This document shows positions 9,903 through 20,260 of a stretch of DNA of 20,260 nt, in pieces. The stretch comes from Hypsibius dujardini (lineage: Eukaryota; Tardigrada; Eutardigrada; Parachela; Hypsibiidae), in assembly GCA_001579985.1 (NCBI GenBank), contig LRSR01005028.1:1-20260 (forward strand), in the 5' to 3' direction. Each line of letters starts with the position of its first letter. Within the stretch, counting starts at the first letter, position 1. The translations under genes and the position numbers were made by a program. Under the pieces are notes generated by a model. It was given only the letters and a program-made list of their open reading frames with translations. It searched no databases and was not told the DNA's origin.

Positions 9903-11453
9903 TGGTTGGCACCAGGGAAATACTCGTAATTGAGGTATCAACCTCATTCCGACAACAGATATAGTCGAGCAGCAATCAAATGAAATGATCGAAAAATGTC
10001 GGCCTGTCATCCAGAAGGTTAAAACAAATATTGCACTCTATGGTATATTTTCTACGTACAGACATAGCTGTAATTCATTCCTCGCGACTATGCTAATTAC
10101 TATGGAATTAAAATAGCTTCACCAAAACAGAGAACAATGTCTCAAACAGTTCCGTTGGATTAATTCGGCCTTGCTTTATTGACTGCCTCAAAGCAAAGTA
10201 AAGGTTTCCTGCAGAACCGAATGGTCCGTGAAAACTGCTCACGCCTAACGGAATCGTTGACGCTTACAGATTCAGAAATTACAAACAACACCAAGTTTCC
10301 AATGATTTTTGGATGTTTTAATTTTGGAGGTAGCATCAGCCGAAAGTGATAAATGGAAGACAATCTATAGGGCAGCAGTCTGACAGTGAATTACGGTTTC
10401 TCTGTCGAAGAATAAAACCTTTGGAGTTGTCCTTATGGATGGCAAAACTAACTTTCACTAAGAAACTGAAATAACGCTAACTTCCTGGCTAGCAACTAGT
10501 TTTTTACCTTGTTTTTTAGTGGACAAAAAAATTAAATTAGAAATTTGGTTGCCAATAAAAATTTAAGGGGAAAAAAGGAACTCAAACTAGTACTTTATAA
10601 GTACGAATTTTAGTTTCTTTCTATAAAAATTGAGCTTATACAGTAATGGGGACTTTACCTGGACAAAAGGGTTGTTACTAACAACTAAGCTCAGCATTTG
10701 GTTAAGTAATGTTTAGTCGGCCAAAAACTTGAATTCATCAAGAATTCAAGTTTTTGGCCAGTCCTAGATCTTATTACTGGTTGAGCGGACAATTGCTTCC
10801 TGACAATAAAACCGTCTGTGGAGCCGTAAAATCCGAGGCCACCCTGAGCGAGAAAAGCGTTTGTCAGCGAAAAATTTGTCCACAGCGGCATGGCGCTATT
10901 TTATTTATATATTACGACCAATAAACAAACAACTGCAATTATATGTGTCAAGCTGCAAAAGGCACGGCAAGTGCTCGCGCCGAGAAAGAAAAAACCTGAG
11001 TCAAATTAGGCGTCTGTGAAGCGAGAACGATCACGCCGGCAGTTCACGGGTGTACCGCGAACTAGGTAAGTCGGTTGCACTCACCATCAGCGAGATCACG
11101 TTACGTTCATTGACCATTTAGTGCCGTATACATTATTAAAATATAACTCGTGCGAGAATTACTGACAGACAGCTGAGTATAACAAATCGAAATGGCATAC
11201 ATCGAACCCGCTCATCTTACGAGTCGATTATCAGTGCAACGTGTTTGTCTTTTGCCCTGACGAAGAACTGTCCGAGCATGTCTTTAGTTACACGGCAGGT
11301 CCGGCCTTGAACTTTGTGATGAAAAATGCGAACTGACCAAGCCTGATGTATAGAGTTTTCGTTTCTTTATGTGCCGATCAAATTTCCGATCTTTCTATTT
11401 CTTACTAATTTATTTACTTATTTATTTCTTCATCTTCAAAATTTACCTCAACA
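9903..11453. other. Intergenic region between receptor and deacetylase clusters
   Basis: No gene is recognised. AATAAA at 10411-10416 might serve copy B, though it lies ~510 bases after the stop. A perfect hairpin sits at 10719-10759. A GC-richer stretch at about 10970-11100 could hold the promoter of the first deacetylase. A GTAAGT at 11066 could be a donor of an untranslated first exon, but no partner acceptor is clear. Confidence 0.4.
10719..10759. repeat. Perfect inverted repeat, 18-bp arms, 5-base loop
   Basis: The arm GGCCAAAAACTTGAATTC (10719-10736) is followed by ATCAA and then its exact reverse complement (10742-10759). Pairing stops at both outer ends (C versus A). It could form a cruciform or RNA hairpin. 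No T-run or gene makes it a classic terminator, and no target-site duplication is evident. Confidence 0.9.
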
Positions 11454-14400
11454 ATGGCTCTCCAGATTCGGTAAGATGTGTGTTTAGAGTCATTGTTATG
11501 GAGCATAGTTGTCGTAAATTAATCTTGTTTGTGTTCCACTTAGTCTCATACTGCTCTGTGGATTATCTATCACCGGGATGTCTTTATATGCTGAAGCTGC
11601 GGCAGGAAGTCTCGTGGGAGGTGCTATACGCGGAAAGCCAGGAAGCAACTCCGTTGTAAAATCGTCAGCTGAATGGGTGAAGGAATTCCTACTTCAGCAT
11701 AAGGTCGCAAAGGACAAGACTTTTGTTCCTGTAAAAACTGGCGCCATAATCGTAGGCGGAGCGAACGTCTCAACATTAGCGGTAAATAATATGTGTTTCA
11801 CAAACTTTTACCAACCATTTAGGTGACTTCCCTATTGGCTGAGTGTAACCAGCCACAATCCGTTTGTGCAGATGTACTCTTTTCAATGTTGAATTGACCA
11901 AGTGCTGTCGCAGGCATGCAAATAATTTGCAATGCCATACCATCGCAACCGCTAAAAGAATTTTTTTCAGATATCAAAAGAATGAAATTGATAGAAATGA
12001 TGGACGAAGCTCACAAGGAATCAATTATCAGTGTCGGTTTCAGATGACGGCCATACTTTTGTTGATAACCTATTCCTCTAACACACTTTTAGAAAATACT
12101 GCTTACCGGGAACAATTTCTCATATCCGTTTTCTTTCACAAATTGGTTTACATCTACGGACGCAAAATTGTAGTCAATTGGCATCAGTGAAAAACAAAAT
12201 TGGAGATGAGGAGACGGAGCTATAGGCACTGACGGAATCCAGGTACTTCCTACAGTCCACTGGCCGTGCACTAACAGGAATGCTTTACCGAATAGCAGCC
12301 GTAACTCCTCTCCCTCGTTTTCAAAAAAAATGTCGGCTGTTACCAATAGATTTGCAATTAAATTTTGCGTAAGTTGGTTCAAAAAAACAGCAAAGGAAAA
12401 TAGGTTTTTGAAGTAGGTCTGTATTGCTACTACTGGAATCTCCCAGTGGTTGTCCAACTTAAAAAAACGTTTCCAGTTTTCCTTATCAGCGTCTCACTCA
12501 ACATTTCAATGTGAGATGCAATGATCAGTCTGTAGCAGCCGGGGGAGTCCGGGACCTTCTTCGATATTACACCCCTGAGGATTTCTGGTCTCGTTCGAAA
12601 AATGCCCATCCAAGGATCTCATACATTATTCATACATTAAATCATACAATAAATCATACATTAAATTTGCGGCCGTACATTAATATTACCGTACTTCCAT
12701 ATAAATTAATCGAGTTCTAGTTGTCAACGCTCCTTAATTTCCCTAAAACCAAATATCCGGGGAACATAAATTCATTTACGCAATGTTCTCTTTCCAGGAG
12801 GATCGCATTGATATCCGTTTAAAAGTGCCCATCATTCAGCCGGTTATTGTGACTCCGTCTTCCTTCGCTCCGCATCAAGAGGACGATTCACTGGAACGGC
12901 AACTCAAAGCCCTCGAGCGAAATCCACTGGACTACAGATCCTTCGGTAAAGTCGCACAAAAGTGCGTTGAAACGGCATGTAAACTGCCAAACTGTTTATG
13001 CGGCAGCGATGCCATCCCTGGATCGATCCCCCTTGAGGAGACGCCGCAAATTGTGATGATTACCTTCGACGATTCGGTCAATGGAATGAATTATCAGCTA
13101 TACCAGTCGCTCTTCAACAACGATCGCAGGAATCCCAATGGCTGCCCAATCAGGGGGACTTTCTACGTGAGCCACGAGTGGACCGATTACAATCTGGTGC
13201 AGAATTTGTACAGTGCCGGGCATGAGATTGCCTCGCATTCGATTAGCCACCCGTTTCCGGGAAAGAACTTCACACAGCAAGACTGGACGGATGAGATTGC
13301 GGGACAGCGTGAGCTGTTGGCAAGATATGCGGCTGTTAGACCGGAAGATGTCAGGGGCATGCGTGCGCCGTTTTTGCAGACCGGCGGGAGCAACCAGTTT
13401 GAGATGCTGTGGCGAAAAGGTCAGCAATATACTCACTTTATTTATATCCTTGACACATTCTGGAAACCCTAACGAGTTTTCCAAGGACTGCAAAACATTT
13501 TCGATAGCTTTCTCGGACTTTACTTGGGGTTTAATTGGTTCCTAAATTTGGTGCTCTTAAACCTCTTTTATTTCGACCGCATGACAAATTTGTTTCGCAC
13601 GCGGAAAAGGCCAAATTTGTGCTGCTTCGACTTAATTATCCCACTTCATTTAAAATTAGCAAAAAATGCTTTGAGGCTATTAGATCCGCAATTAAAGGGG
13701 AAATTAATGGCACCAAATTTATGGCCGAATCCCAACAACCATTTGTCTGCGCTATACTCAAGATAGTCAATAGCATTACCAGTATAATGGTGCTCCACCT
13801 GCAAATTACCACTCAGTTTTTTCGAACGAATTGTTAATATTCACTTTAGAATGGGTTAGAGGCAGCTGAATTTTTTCAAGGGGTATCGAAGCATTCGTCG
13901 ATGAAGACTGACATAGAGAGAGTAATTTTTTGGAAGTATATAATCTTTCATAAATATAGTAATAGAGCTAAGTCCTCCATAATTTCAGAATATTAAGTGG
14001 TTGCGCTTTCGCGTGTTAACTTGACACGGAAGTTCCTTGTTGTCCCTTTCTTTTATGAAGGTCTAATAAAACACAGTTTGAGCCTTTTACACAGAGTAGT
14101 ATACGGGTAAAAGTGTAGTACAAATAATCGTGGCAATATGCCATTTTCGAACAAAGATCTCGCCATCCGATGTCCAAATTAAACTACGTCCAACTAGAAT
14201 ATCCAAATTGAAAATGTATACGTTCAACCTCCATGAAAGGACATGTCTGTGAGGAGATACTATTTAACGCTCCTCTCCCCTCATGTGGTTAAGCCTCGAA
14301 CAATTACAATCACACAATCACAAAGAAAATTAAAAATTATGTCATCACAAACATGAAGCTGAATTCTCGCGCATTCTTCTTAGGATTTACCTACGACAGC

Positions 14401-15133
14401 TCTATGATTGTTTCGAGCAACAATCCGCCAATGTGGCCTTACACCTTGGACTACGCCCTACCTCACACCTGCAACCTCGGGGCTTGTCCAACCAAGTCAT
14501 ACCCCGGGCTGTGGGAAATGCCGTTGGTACCATGGAGCGATCTAGTCGGACAGCGCTGCTCCATGGCAGACGCTTGTCACAAGCAAGCCAACGCCAACGA
14601 GGTATATCGCCTGTTGATGAGCAACTTCAAACGCCATTACCAAAGTAACAAAGCCCCATTCGGCATCTACTACCACGCCGCGTGGTTTCCGGCCAACGGA
14701 TTCTCTAAATTTCTGGACGCCATACTGGACATGCCCGATGTGTGGGTACTCACCACCTCTCAAGCACTACAGGTAAAAATGGGAGGCGAGAAAACATTAC
14801 TCATAACAAATTACGAGCTATAGAAGAGTTACTTACTGCAATCTGTTGAGATTCATCTTTCAGCCTTCAGATGATGGTTTCTTTTATGTGTTGCAGTGGA
14901 TTCAAAAGCCAACTCCATTGGCAAAACTGAATAAGTTTCAACCGTGGAGTTGCACCAATATGAAACGACCCAGCCCGTGCGTGGCTCCCAAATTATGTAC
15001 AACCTGCTACTGTGGAGGGCTGCGGGGAATAACCACATGTGCAGCGTCCTGCCCCGACAGCTATCCATGGATGAAAAACACAACTCTCATAGCACCTGCT
15101 GCAGCCAATGCAAAATCCTGCAAGAAAACATAG
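11454..15133 (+). CDS. Secreted chitin deacetylase, complete (copy 1)
   Basis: Exons are 11454-11470, 11544-11781, 12798-13419, 14384-14772 and 14897-15133. Phases are 2,0,1,0 and the total is 500 residues. The enzyme is a carbohydrate esterase family 4 protein that would remove acetyl groups from chitin outside the cell, modifying cuticle or another chitin matrix. It opens MALQIRLILLCG, a signal peptide. An 85-residue exon-1/2 region and a linker precede the domain, which begins about residue 141 (CVETACKLPNCLCG). Motif 1 is TFDD with Asp176/Asp177. Motif 2 is HSISHP with His232 and His236 (metal ligands with the second Asp). Motif 3 is RAPFLQTGG with Arg274, motif 4 is YDSS near 296-299, and motif 5 is YYHAAWF with His390. 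The C-terminus is Cys-rich and ends with the family-like CPDSYPW block. No CBM14 chitin-binding or LDLa module is visible, unlike insect group I/II enzymes. All catalytic residues are present. The family call is firm; the exact N-terminal exon structure is less so. Confidence 0.9.
12016..12090 (+). repeat. Intron segment shared by both deacetylase copies (copy 1)
   Basis: This lies in the intron before the catalytic exon. It is similar to 18081-18157, about three quarters identical by eye, including ATCAATT, CAGTG and TCTAACACA. It is either a leftover of the tandem duplication or a conserved splicing or enhancer element; TCTAAC resembles a branch point. Confidence 0.6.
12619..12665 (+). repeat. 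Tandem 12-base repeat (TCATACATTAAA), about 4 units
   Basis: Four adjacent units of TCATACATTAAA, with an 11-base second unit and two base changes, lie in the intron before the catalytic exon of deacetylase copy 1. It is a short AT-rich minisatellite with no apparent function. Confidence 0.85.
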
Positions 15134-15208
15134 ATACTCTAGTTGTTTGTTGTTGTTGTTGTACAAGTCGAAATGCTCAACTTAAATGCACGTGAAAAAC
15201 AAACAGTA

Positions 15209-15214
15209 AATAAA
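15209..15214 (+). terminator. Polyadenylation signal of deacetylase copy 1
   Basis: AATAAA lies 75 bases after the TAG stop at 15131-15133, a normal distance for a metazoan 3' UTR. A short TTG repeat lies between them. Confidence 0.65.
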
Positions 15215-15433
15215 CATTGCGCTTTTAAGTGCATAATCCCAGTTATAACGGAGTGGTCAGATATTCACATGTACTTGATCAATTTATTTGCAGCAAACAG
15301 CACTCGGTCCGAATAGCTGAAATCTTCCAGTTTCATTAGCTGAGATTAATCTCCCACTAATAACTGTTTTATCGGTCCAAAGATTAGAGCCATTCATTTC
15401 TTTGTCATACAAGTTCAAAATACTACAACCATT

Positions 15434-15445
15434 GGGGGGGGGGGG
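15434..15445 (+). repeat. Poly-G tract
   Basis: Twelve consecutive G bases lie between the two deacetylase genes, the longest of three G runs in the window. Confidence 0.9.
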
Positions 15446-16192
15446 TTATGGGCTCCTGGAAAAGTTTATGTTCCAAAAGAGGACAAAGATAGACTGACTT
15501 TCTAGTTGGCGAGCGTTTAAAATGATCCAAGATTTACTGGCTATATCACGGAAAAGACACAAGTTTTTAATTCAATTTGTGATAGACATTCTATGCTTAA
15601 CTACTTAGTCCTGGATTTGGATCTTTCCTCAGTCAAAAATTACATTGCCCACAGAACCTGAAATGACTGCCTCGGCTTCTTTCGAAAAGCTGTGAAAGCC
15701 TACTGGAATATTATATAGTTTATCGTCACATTTAGTCCGACGCCTGGACCAATTTGTCCTTTCGTTTTTGGCGGCCCTGACTGACCAGATTGAAGGCGGC
15801 GCCACCATTCTAATAACTCTTGAAATATCGCGTCTGCCGTTTTCCATTCGCATTTATTGCTCACTGTTCCGTTCACTTATGTTACCTGAGGCTGTCCCAC
15901 AAGGCTTATATTGCGAGACCACTTCGACTTAAAATAATTGCCGTTCAGCAGGTACGGAACTTCAGCCAATTTATCGCTAGAAATTCTAAAACATGTGGGT
16001 CTATAAATTAGCACGCTCGATCAAATTGATGCCTAGGATGTCGTAATACCTAGTAATTAAATTTTAATGGGTGCAATCTCACCGGTATATGATGTGGCGC
16101 AGACGCCATTGTGAGCGCTGAAAACAATGCTTCTCCAACTACGGGCAGTTCAAGGGTCTCGAAGTAAGTGAAAGTAAATTTTTTTTACGATC

Positions 16193-16208
16193 ATTCATTC
16201 ATTCATTC
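16193..16208 (+). repeat. ATTC microsatellite, four units
   Basis: Four perfect ATTC units follow a T-rich stretch upstream of deacetylase copy 2. Confidence 0.85.
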
Positions 16209-16506
16209 TTTCACTGACAATAAAAAAGTACCTCGGGCCGGGTTTAAATTTAAGTGCCGTTGCATTAAATTGCCGGTATAATTACAATTACCCAGCCACA
16301 CCGGTTTCGGCCTTGAACTACGCCAAATTTATGCGTGTAGAAGGAAGCGGAAGAGACCATTCCGTTTCCATAATTATTTATTACCATTATTTAGTCGATT
16401 GTAGTTTTATTTAGCAGCTTTGCACTATTCTCAGCAAGACTTCGTGGTTTAGAGGTTGACCGTTTTTGGAAGTTCTTCACATAAACTCAAAATCCAATTA
16501 GAGATT

Positions 16507-19500
16507 ATGCTAAACACCAGGTAAAAGTGATAATCACTGTTCAAACAAATACTCTGACTGAAAAACCCGTAGAAATCTCTCGCTGTTTTATTTAGGCATC
16601 TCGCTGTAATTTGTGGAATGCTTATGGCACACCTACTCGCATCGTTTGTCGACGGTTCACTAAAAATTGTAGACGATGCTGCCCATGAGAAGACGGGAGC
16701 AGACAAGAGCATCAAAGCTTCTGTCATGGTAAGATCCATACTTTCTTCGAGGCTTCATACGTCACCCATCGAGAGAATATCTATACTTCTCAAACGGATC
16801 CAAATTTCATGGGCCCATTTTTTTCTAGGCTCCGGAGCTTCTTAGTCATTCGGGTGCGCCTGTGAAAAATTACGTGCCTACTGAAATCGACGCCCCAATC
16901 ATTCCGGGAGCAAATGTAACGACCATGGTAAGCTCAATAGTATAGGCTATGATTTTCAAACGTGGTGGGGTGGGAATAATTTAAGCTACAGACTGTAAGC
17001 TTCAATTGTCTATTATGTTATAAAATAATAATAAAATTGGATGCTCGTCCTTAAGAGATTTTTTTTAAAAAGAGAGACAGTAATCATCCAGTATTTCAAT
17101 TGCATCTGTTCGATTTGCAGCGTGTGAGCTACTTTGATCCGTACAGCGAGAGTCAGTAGAGTGTAGAAGGGGCGAGTGATGAGGCAGTCAGCAATAGTAT
17201 TTAGGGTTGACTGCGCGACTTCTAGTTCATGAAACTTCTACTGTACAATAGCTGCAGAATATTGTTAATAACCGAGATCGCCACGTGAGGTTCTTTATTG
17301 GCAATGTAGATCTTATGTGGACATTATCACTTTCACTGAAAAGGCGGCACGTGTCAAAACGTGTTTTATTCTCGGGGTGCATATTCTCATCACATCAAGG
17401 CCACGGTCATGACACCCTGTCACTTACAGCCTCAGGCCGTGACAACTTTTGAAATAATTACGAAAACGGTATGCTGAATTCTGCTAAAGTTACCCCTGGA
17501 ACCCCTTTCTTCAACCATGACATATGGTCTGTCAGTTTAGTACACTCCCTGGTTTAGGGGACCAATTTGGATGTCGACATTAGGATGCTTTCCCCGTACT
17601 TTTATTAATTACATTACTGACACCTTCATGGCCCAGCAAAATTTAATTTATGGCCGAATATAAAAGCTGCTAATAAATTCTGCACGGTTAGCGAAAAAAC
17701 TAAATTGATTCGCCTAACCCCGGCGTCCATGCAATGAATTGACCTGCCGCCAATCAATTTTGAATAAACTTTGCATAGGGCCCAGAACCAAATATGCCAA
17801 TTAAGTAATTTACAGAAGTTAAAATAATTATAATCCAAATCAGGGAAAAATACAATAACAATGTTCCAGTGTTTTTAACTTTGAAAATCTATTGTGCGAG
17901 ACTTCGCGGAACTAAAACTTTCAAAATATTTTAAAATAAACACGTGTCGCATTAATAAAGAATTAATTGTATTCCATATAAATAGGAGCTGTTCTAAATT
18001 CGACACCTAAAAGCCCCTTCTCAAACCTCAATGGGCTATCGCTTCCAGAGTAGTATATTTTTGCCTAAATCTATTGATAAAGGATCAATTGCCAGTGCCA
18101 GTCTCAGATCTTGGCCAAGTTTTTTCTGCTGAATACCTACTCTTCTAACACAATTTTTTCTTCAAAATTTTGACGCGGGCCTGGGCAGGAATACTCGAGT
18201 GGTTTTACAACTCCATTAATTGTTTCAATTAAACTGGGTCTATGTCCCCGGCATGAAATATTTTTTTAAATGACATTATGGGAGTGGCACTCAGGAAAAA
18301 AGTTTCATTTCAATCTGAGGCTGTTAGTTTGCAATTGATCTGTTGTGAGTCCTATTTCCCATCAGTTACAGTGCTTAATGGTACCTACGATTTTTTTCTA
18401 CAATACACTGTAGTTATTTACAGGTGCCTCCTAACAATGATCGTTTGTTATCATCGGCAATGTCCTCTAACGTGTCTAACGCTGGAAGTGCACACCCTCA
18501 AACCACGAGCCATCAGACATCGACCATGGCCACAAAGACTACGTCAATTAACCCCGCCAATGCGACAAACTCTCCCGGGACACTACACCGACCAACCCAA
18601 CCGAAGAGTTCGATGAGGAATACAATTGAACCTGCAACGTACGGTACACGAGCAGTCAAATGCGACTATAACACTTGCAAACTACCAAACTGCCTGTGTG
18701 GAGGTACCAGCATTCCCGGGTCCCTATCGCCGTCTGAGACGCCGCAGATTGTGATGATCACCTTCGATGATGCCGTCACATTTTCCAATAATGCCCTGTA
18801 CAAGTTGATTTTCTCCGACCAACGGCGCAATCCTAATGGCTGTCCAATCAGGGGGACCTTCTACGTGAGCCACGAGTGGACTGACTACAACTTGGTGCAG
18901 AATCTCTACAGCTCCGGACATGAGATTGCCTCGCATTCCATCAGTCACCCGTTTCCGGGTAGGAATTTCACGCAGCAAGACTGGACGGATGAGATTGAAG
19001 GGCAGCGAGAGATCTTGACACGGTATGGAAACGTCAAACGGCAGGATATCAGAGGCATGCGAGCACCTTTCTTGCAGACCGGTGGAGACAGTCAGTTTGA
19101 TATGTTATGGCGGGAAGGTAGGCACATGCTTTATATTTCCAAACATGTCATAACAAATACACACTTAATAGGTGCCATTCTTGTCCTTTTGTATATAACA
19201 AAATTAATATGAATATAAATTCATGAATTATTACGACTTGATTATTGTAAATTATGTATGAAACTACTGTAAATTACTTTTAATTATTTTCATTCCTTCA
19301 TTTTGCAAGACATCCCTGCCTCTCCGGTGCGAACTCGCCCATTTTTGTTGCTGTGTATAGGGTCCACCATGAATATTGAATAATATTTGTAACTCCCTCC
19401 AAAATCCATGAGTGTGGGAAAATGAAAAGTAATTTCAGCGGCAACGAGGGCAATAAGTTAAAATCAACTAAAACTTATCTTGAAACGAATCCGACAATAA

Positions 19501-20260
19501 TTGTGCTTTTGATGAATTTTCGTCTTGAAAGTGGTACTTTTGTAGCCGTCAACCTAGGCCAAACAGTATACTACGAACTTCGGTTTCGTCAGTCGTGTTT
19601 GGAGCTAAAACGAAAAGCCGCTCATTAAACGTTATCATGGCATAGTTTCGCTAAAAAAACCACATTCTATTGGTTGATGCTGCAGGAAATTTTTGAGAAA
19701 AAAGAATTCGCGCCAAAGTGCGCAAACAAGTACTTTCTACACATTGACATCGTTTTAGCTCCGCCCCTACAACATTTTGAATCTCATGGAGAGCAAATAT
19801 TTTATGAGTTATTCTTTTAGGGTTATTTGTTTGCCACGCTGCCTCTAGAGCCATTTGATGGGAAGGCAGAATTTCAAAGGAATCACTAACACAATCAAGC
19901 AATCAAGCAATCAACCCATGGAGCCCGTGGTTAAAAAGCAAAATCGGCTATTTTAGTCAGAGACTCCAGGAAGGCTTCCTGCGTGAGATTTCAAAAATAT
20001 ATTTTAACATACATTTAATTGAGGCTTCTGGTGTGGTGTTTTTTCATTTGTGAGCTTAGCGTCAGTTGCGTTCAGTTTGCGTGGCCACCGTTTGAAAACT
20101 ACTCTATGTTCGTGTTGAACCCTGTAGAATCTGCGATCTCTTCTTACTGATATGTTCGCTTTGAGAGTTCCCAAAAACCATTTCTTTTGATGTTTAGGAA
20201 TTCGGAGTTGCCAAAAATTATTATCGATGGCGCTGCACATGGCATAATATTTGAATAAAA
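16507..20260 (+). CDS. Secreted chitin deacetylase, 3' end outside window (copy 2)
   Basis: Visible exons are 16507-16520, 16596-16728, 16829-16927 and 18424-19117, with phases 2,0,0 and then 1. They encode 313 residues plus one base, and the gene runs off the window inside the next intron. The start MLNTRHLAVICGML is a signal peptide split by a phase-2 intron at the same place as copy 1. Exon 3 ends with IIPGANVTTM, matching IIVGGANVSTLA of copy 1. Then comes a Ser/Thr-rich, mucin-like stretch (about residues 91-145) and the deacetylase core from CDYNTCKLPNCLCG at 162. TFDD (Asp197/Asp198), HSISHP and RAPFLQTGG are all present, so the visible catalytic half is intact. The core is almost identical to copy 1 while the N-terminus is not. 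The YDSS and HAAW motifs should lie to the right of 20260. Direct joining of 16927 to 18424 keeps the frame but is inferred. Confidence 0.8.
17121..17159 (+). other. Possible alternative terminal exon of deacetylase copy 2
   Basis: A good acceptor (CTGTTCGATTTGCAG) precedes a frame-compatible 13-codon piece, RVSYFDPYSESQ and TAG. If spliced after 16927 it would give a 94-residue secreted product without the catalytic domain. No AATAAA follows closely, which argues against it. It might be a chance acceptor, or the exons at 16507-16927 could be a separate small gene. Confidence 0.35.
18081..18157 (+). repeat. Intron segment shared by both deacetylase copies (copy 2)
   Basis: Counterpart of 12016-12090. 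In both genes it sits inside the intron that precedes the catalytic exon, but ~270 bases from that exon here and ~710 in copy 1. Confidence 0.6.
19118..20260 (+). other. Intron of deacetylase copy 2 running off the window
   Basis: It starts with donor GTAGGC at the same phase-1 position as in copy 1, where the intron is 964 bases. No FTYDSS-type exon is found before the window ends, so the intron here is at least 1143 bases. It contains a 13-bp inverted repeat (19601-19613 and 19750-19762) and three CAATCAAG-like units near 19893-19915. The open frames inside it show no recognisable domain. Confidence 0.6.
19601..19762. repeat. Short inverted repeat, 13-bp arms 136 bases apart
   Basis: GGAGCTAAAACGA at 19601-19613 and its exact reverse complement at 19750-19762 lie in the last visible intron. 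They may be the ends or inner part of a small decayed DNA element; no longer arms are seen. Confidence 0.5.

Larger units (their letters stand above)
15134..16506. other. Intergenic region between the two deacetylase genes
   Basis: No gene is recognised. It includes the 3' UTR of copy 1, a 12-G run (15434-15445), an ATTC microsatellite (16193-16208) and a TATA-like CTATAAATTA at 16001-16010 that might serve copy 2. A GTAAGT at 16163 could be a donor of a leader intron. All of these are weak. Confidence 0.4.
16928..18423 (+). other. Large intron of deacetylase copy 2 before the catalytic exon
   Basis: The intron is 1496 bases from GTAAGC to TTATTTACAG. It contains the candidate terminal exon at 17121 and the segment at 18081-18157 shared with the matching intron of copy 1. 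An overlapping open frame from 18278 is a shadow of the catalytic exon. No other gene is recognised. Confidence 0.55.

Noticed and set aside
10691-10891. Minus-strand frame containing GGLGFYGSTDGF with an AT-rich TATA-like stretch before it
   Set aside because: The TATA-like stretch is too close to the ATG, no family is recognised, and the frame runs into the hairpin. No second exon could be supported.
13098-13493. Minus-strand open frame of 131 codons
   Set aside because: It lies antisense to the conserved deacetylase exon and has no recognisable domain.
13524-13837. Two overlapping plus-strand frames in the deacetylase copy 1 intron
   Set aside because: They sit between exons 3 and 4, which join perfectly in phase 1 to give GFTYDSS, and they show no known domain or matching splice sites.
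19651-19902. Minus-strand frame of 83 codons in the last intron
   Set aside because: No homology was recognised. It lies in the intron of copy 2, partly within the 13-bp inverted repeat region, so it may be decayed repeat sequence.

Overview
The window looks like nuclear DNA of an invertebrate animal. Genes are split into small exons with GT/AG introns, metazoan AATAAA signals are present, and there are transposon remains and simple repeats. There are no operons or ribosome binding sites. A family of secreted chitin deacetylases of the animal type and a 7-transmembrane receptor pair resembling gustatory receptors both suggest an ecdysozoan, perhaps a panarthropod. The species cannot be named from the sequence; a tardigrade is possible but is only a guess.

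Layout. Positions 1-1020 are a ~1 kb element bounded by ~109 bp inverted repeats (a fold-back or MITE-like DNA element) that may extend left of the window. Positions 1943-3515 hold a receptor-like gene copy (A) with an in-frame stop and a 1-base deletion, so probably a pseudogene. Positions 3660-3872 hold the relic of a third receptor copy (5' flank plus the first ~24 codons). It is cut off by a decayed LINE reverse transcriptase (about 3876-5240). Positions 6053-9902 hold the intact receptor-like gene (B; 5 exons, 460 codons). Positions 9903-11453 are intergenic and contain a perfect 18-bp-arm hairpin. Positions 11454-15133 hold a complete chitin deacetylase (5 exons, 500 codons). From 16507 to the right edge lies a second, tandem chitin deacetylase, whose last exons fall outside the window and which carries a possible alternative terminal exon at 17121-17159.

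The window is thus two tandem gene families side by side. The receptor cluster shows birth and decay: one intact copy, one recently broken copy, one truncated relic, plus intron gain or loss between copies. The deacetylase pair has a nearly invariant catalytic core joined to a fast-evolving N-terminal region. That region keeps the signal-peptide intron position and a short conserved Gly-Ala-Asn-Val motif, but no CBM14 or LDLa module is visible. All exon joins were read by eye from splice consensus, frame continuity and comparison between copies; none is backed by transcripts.
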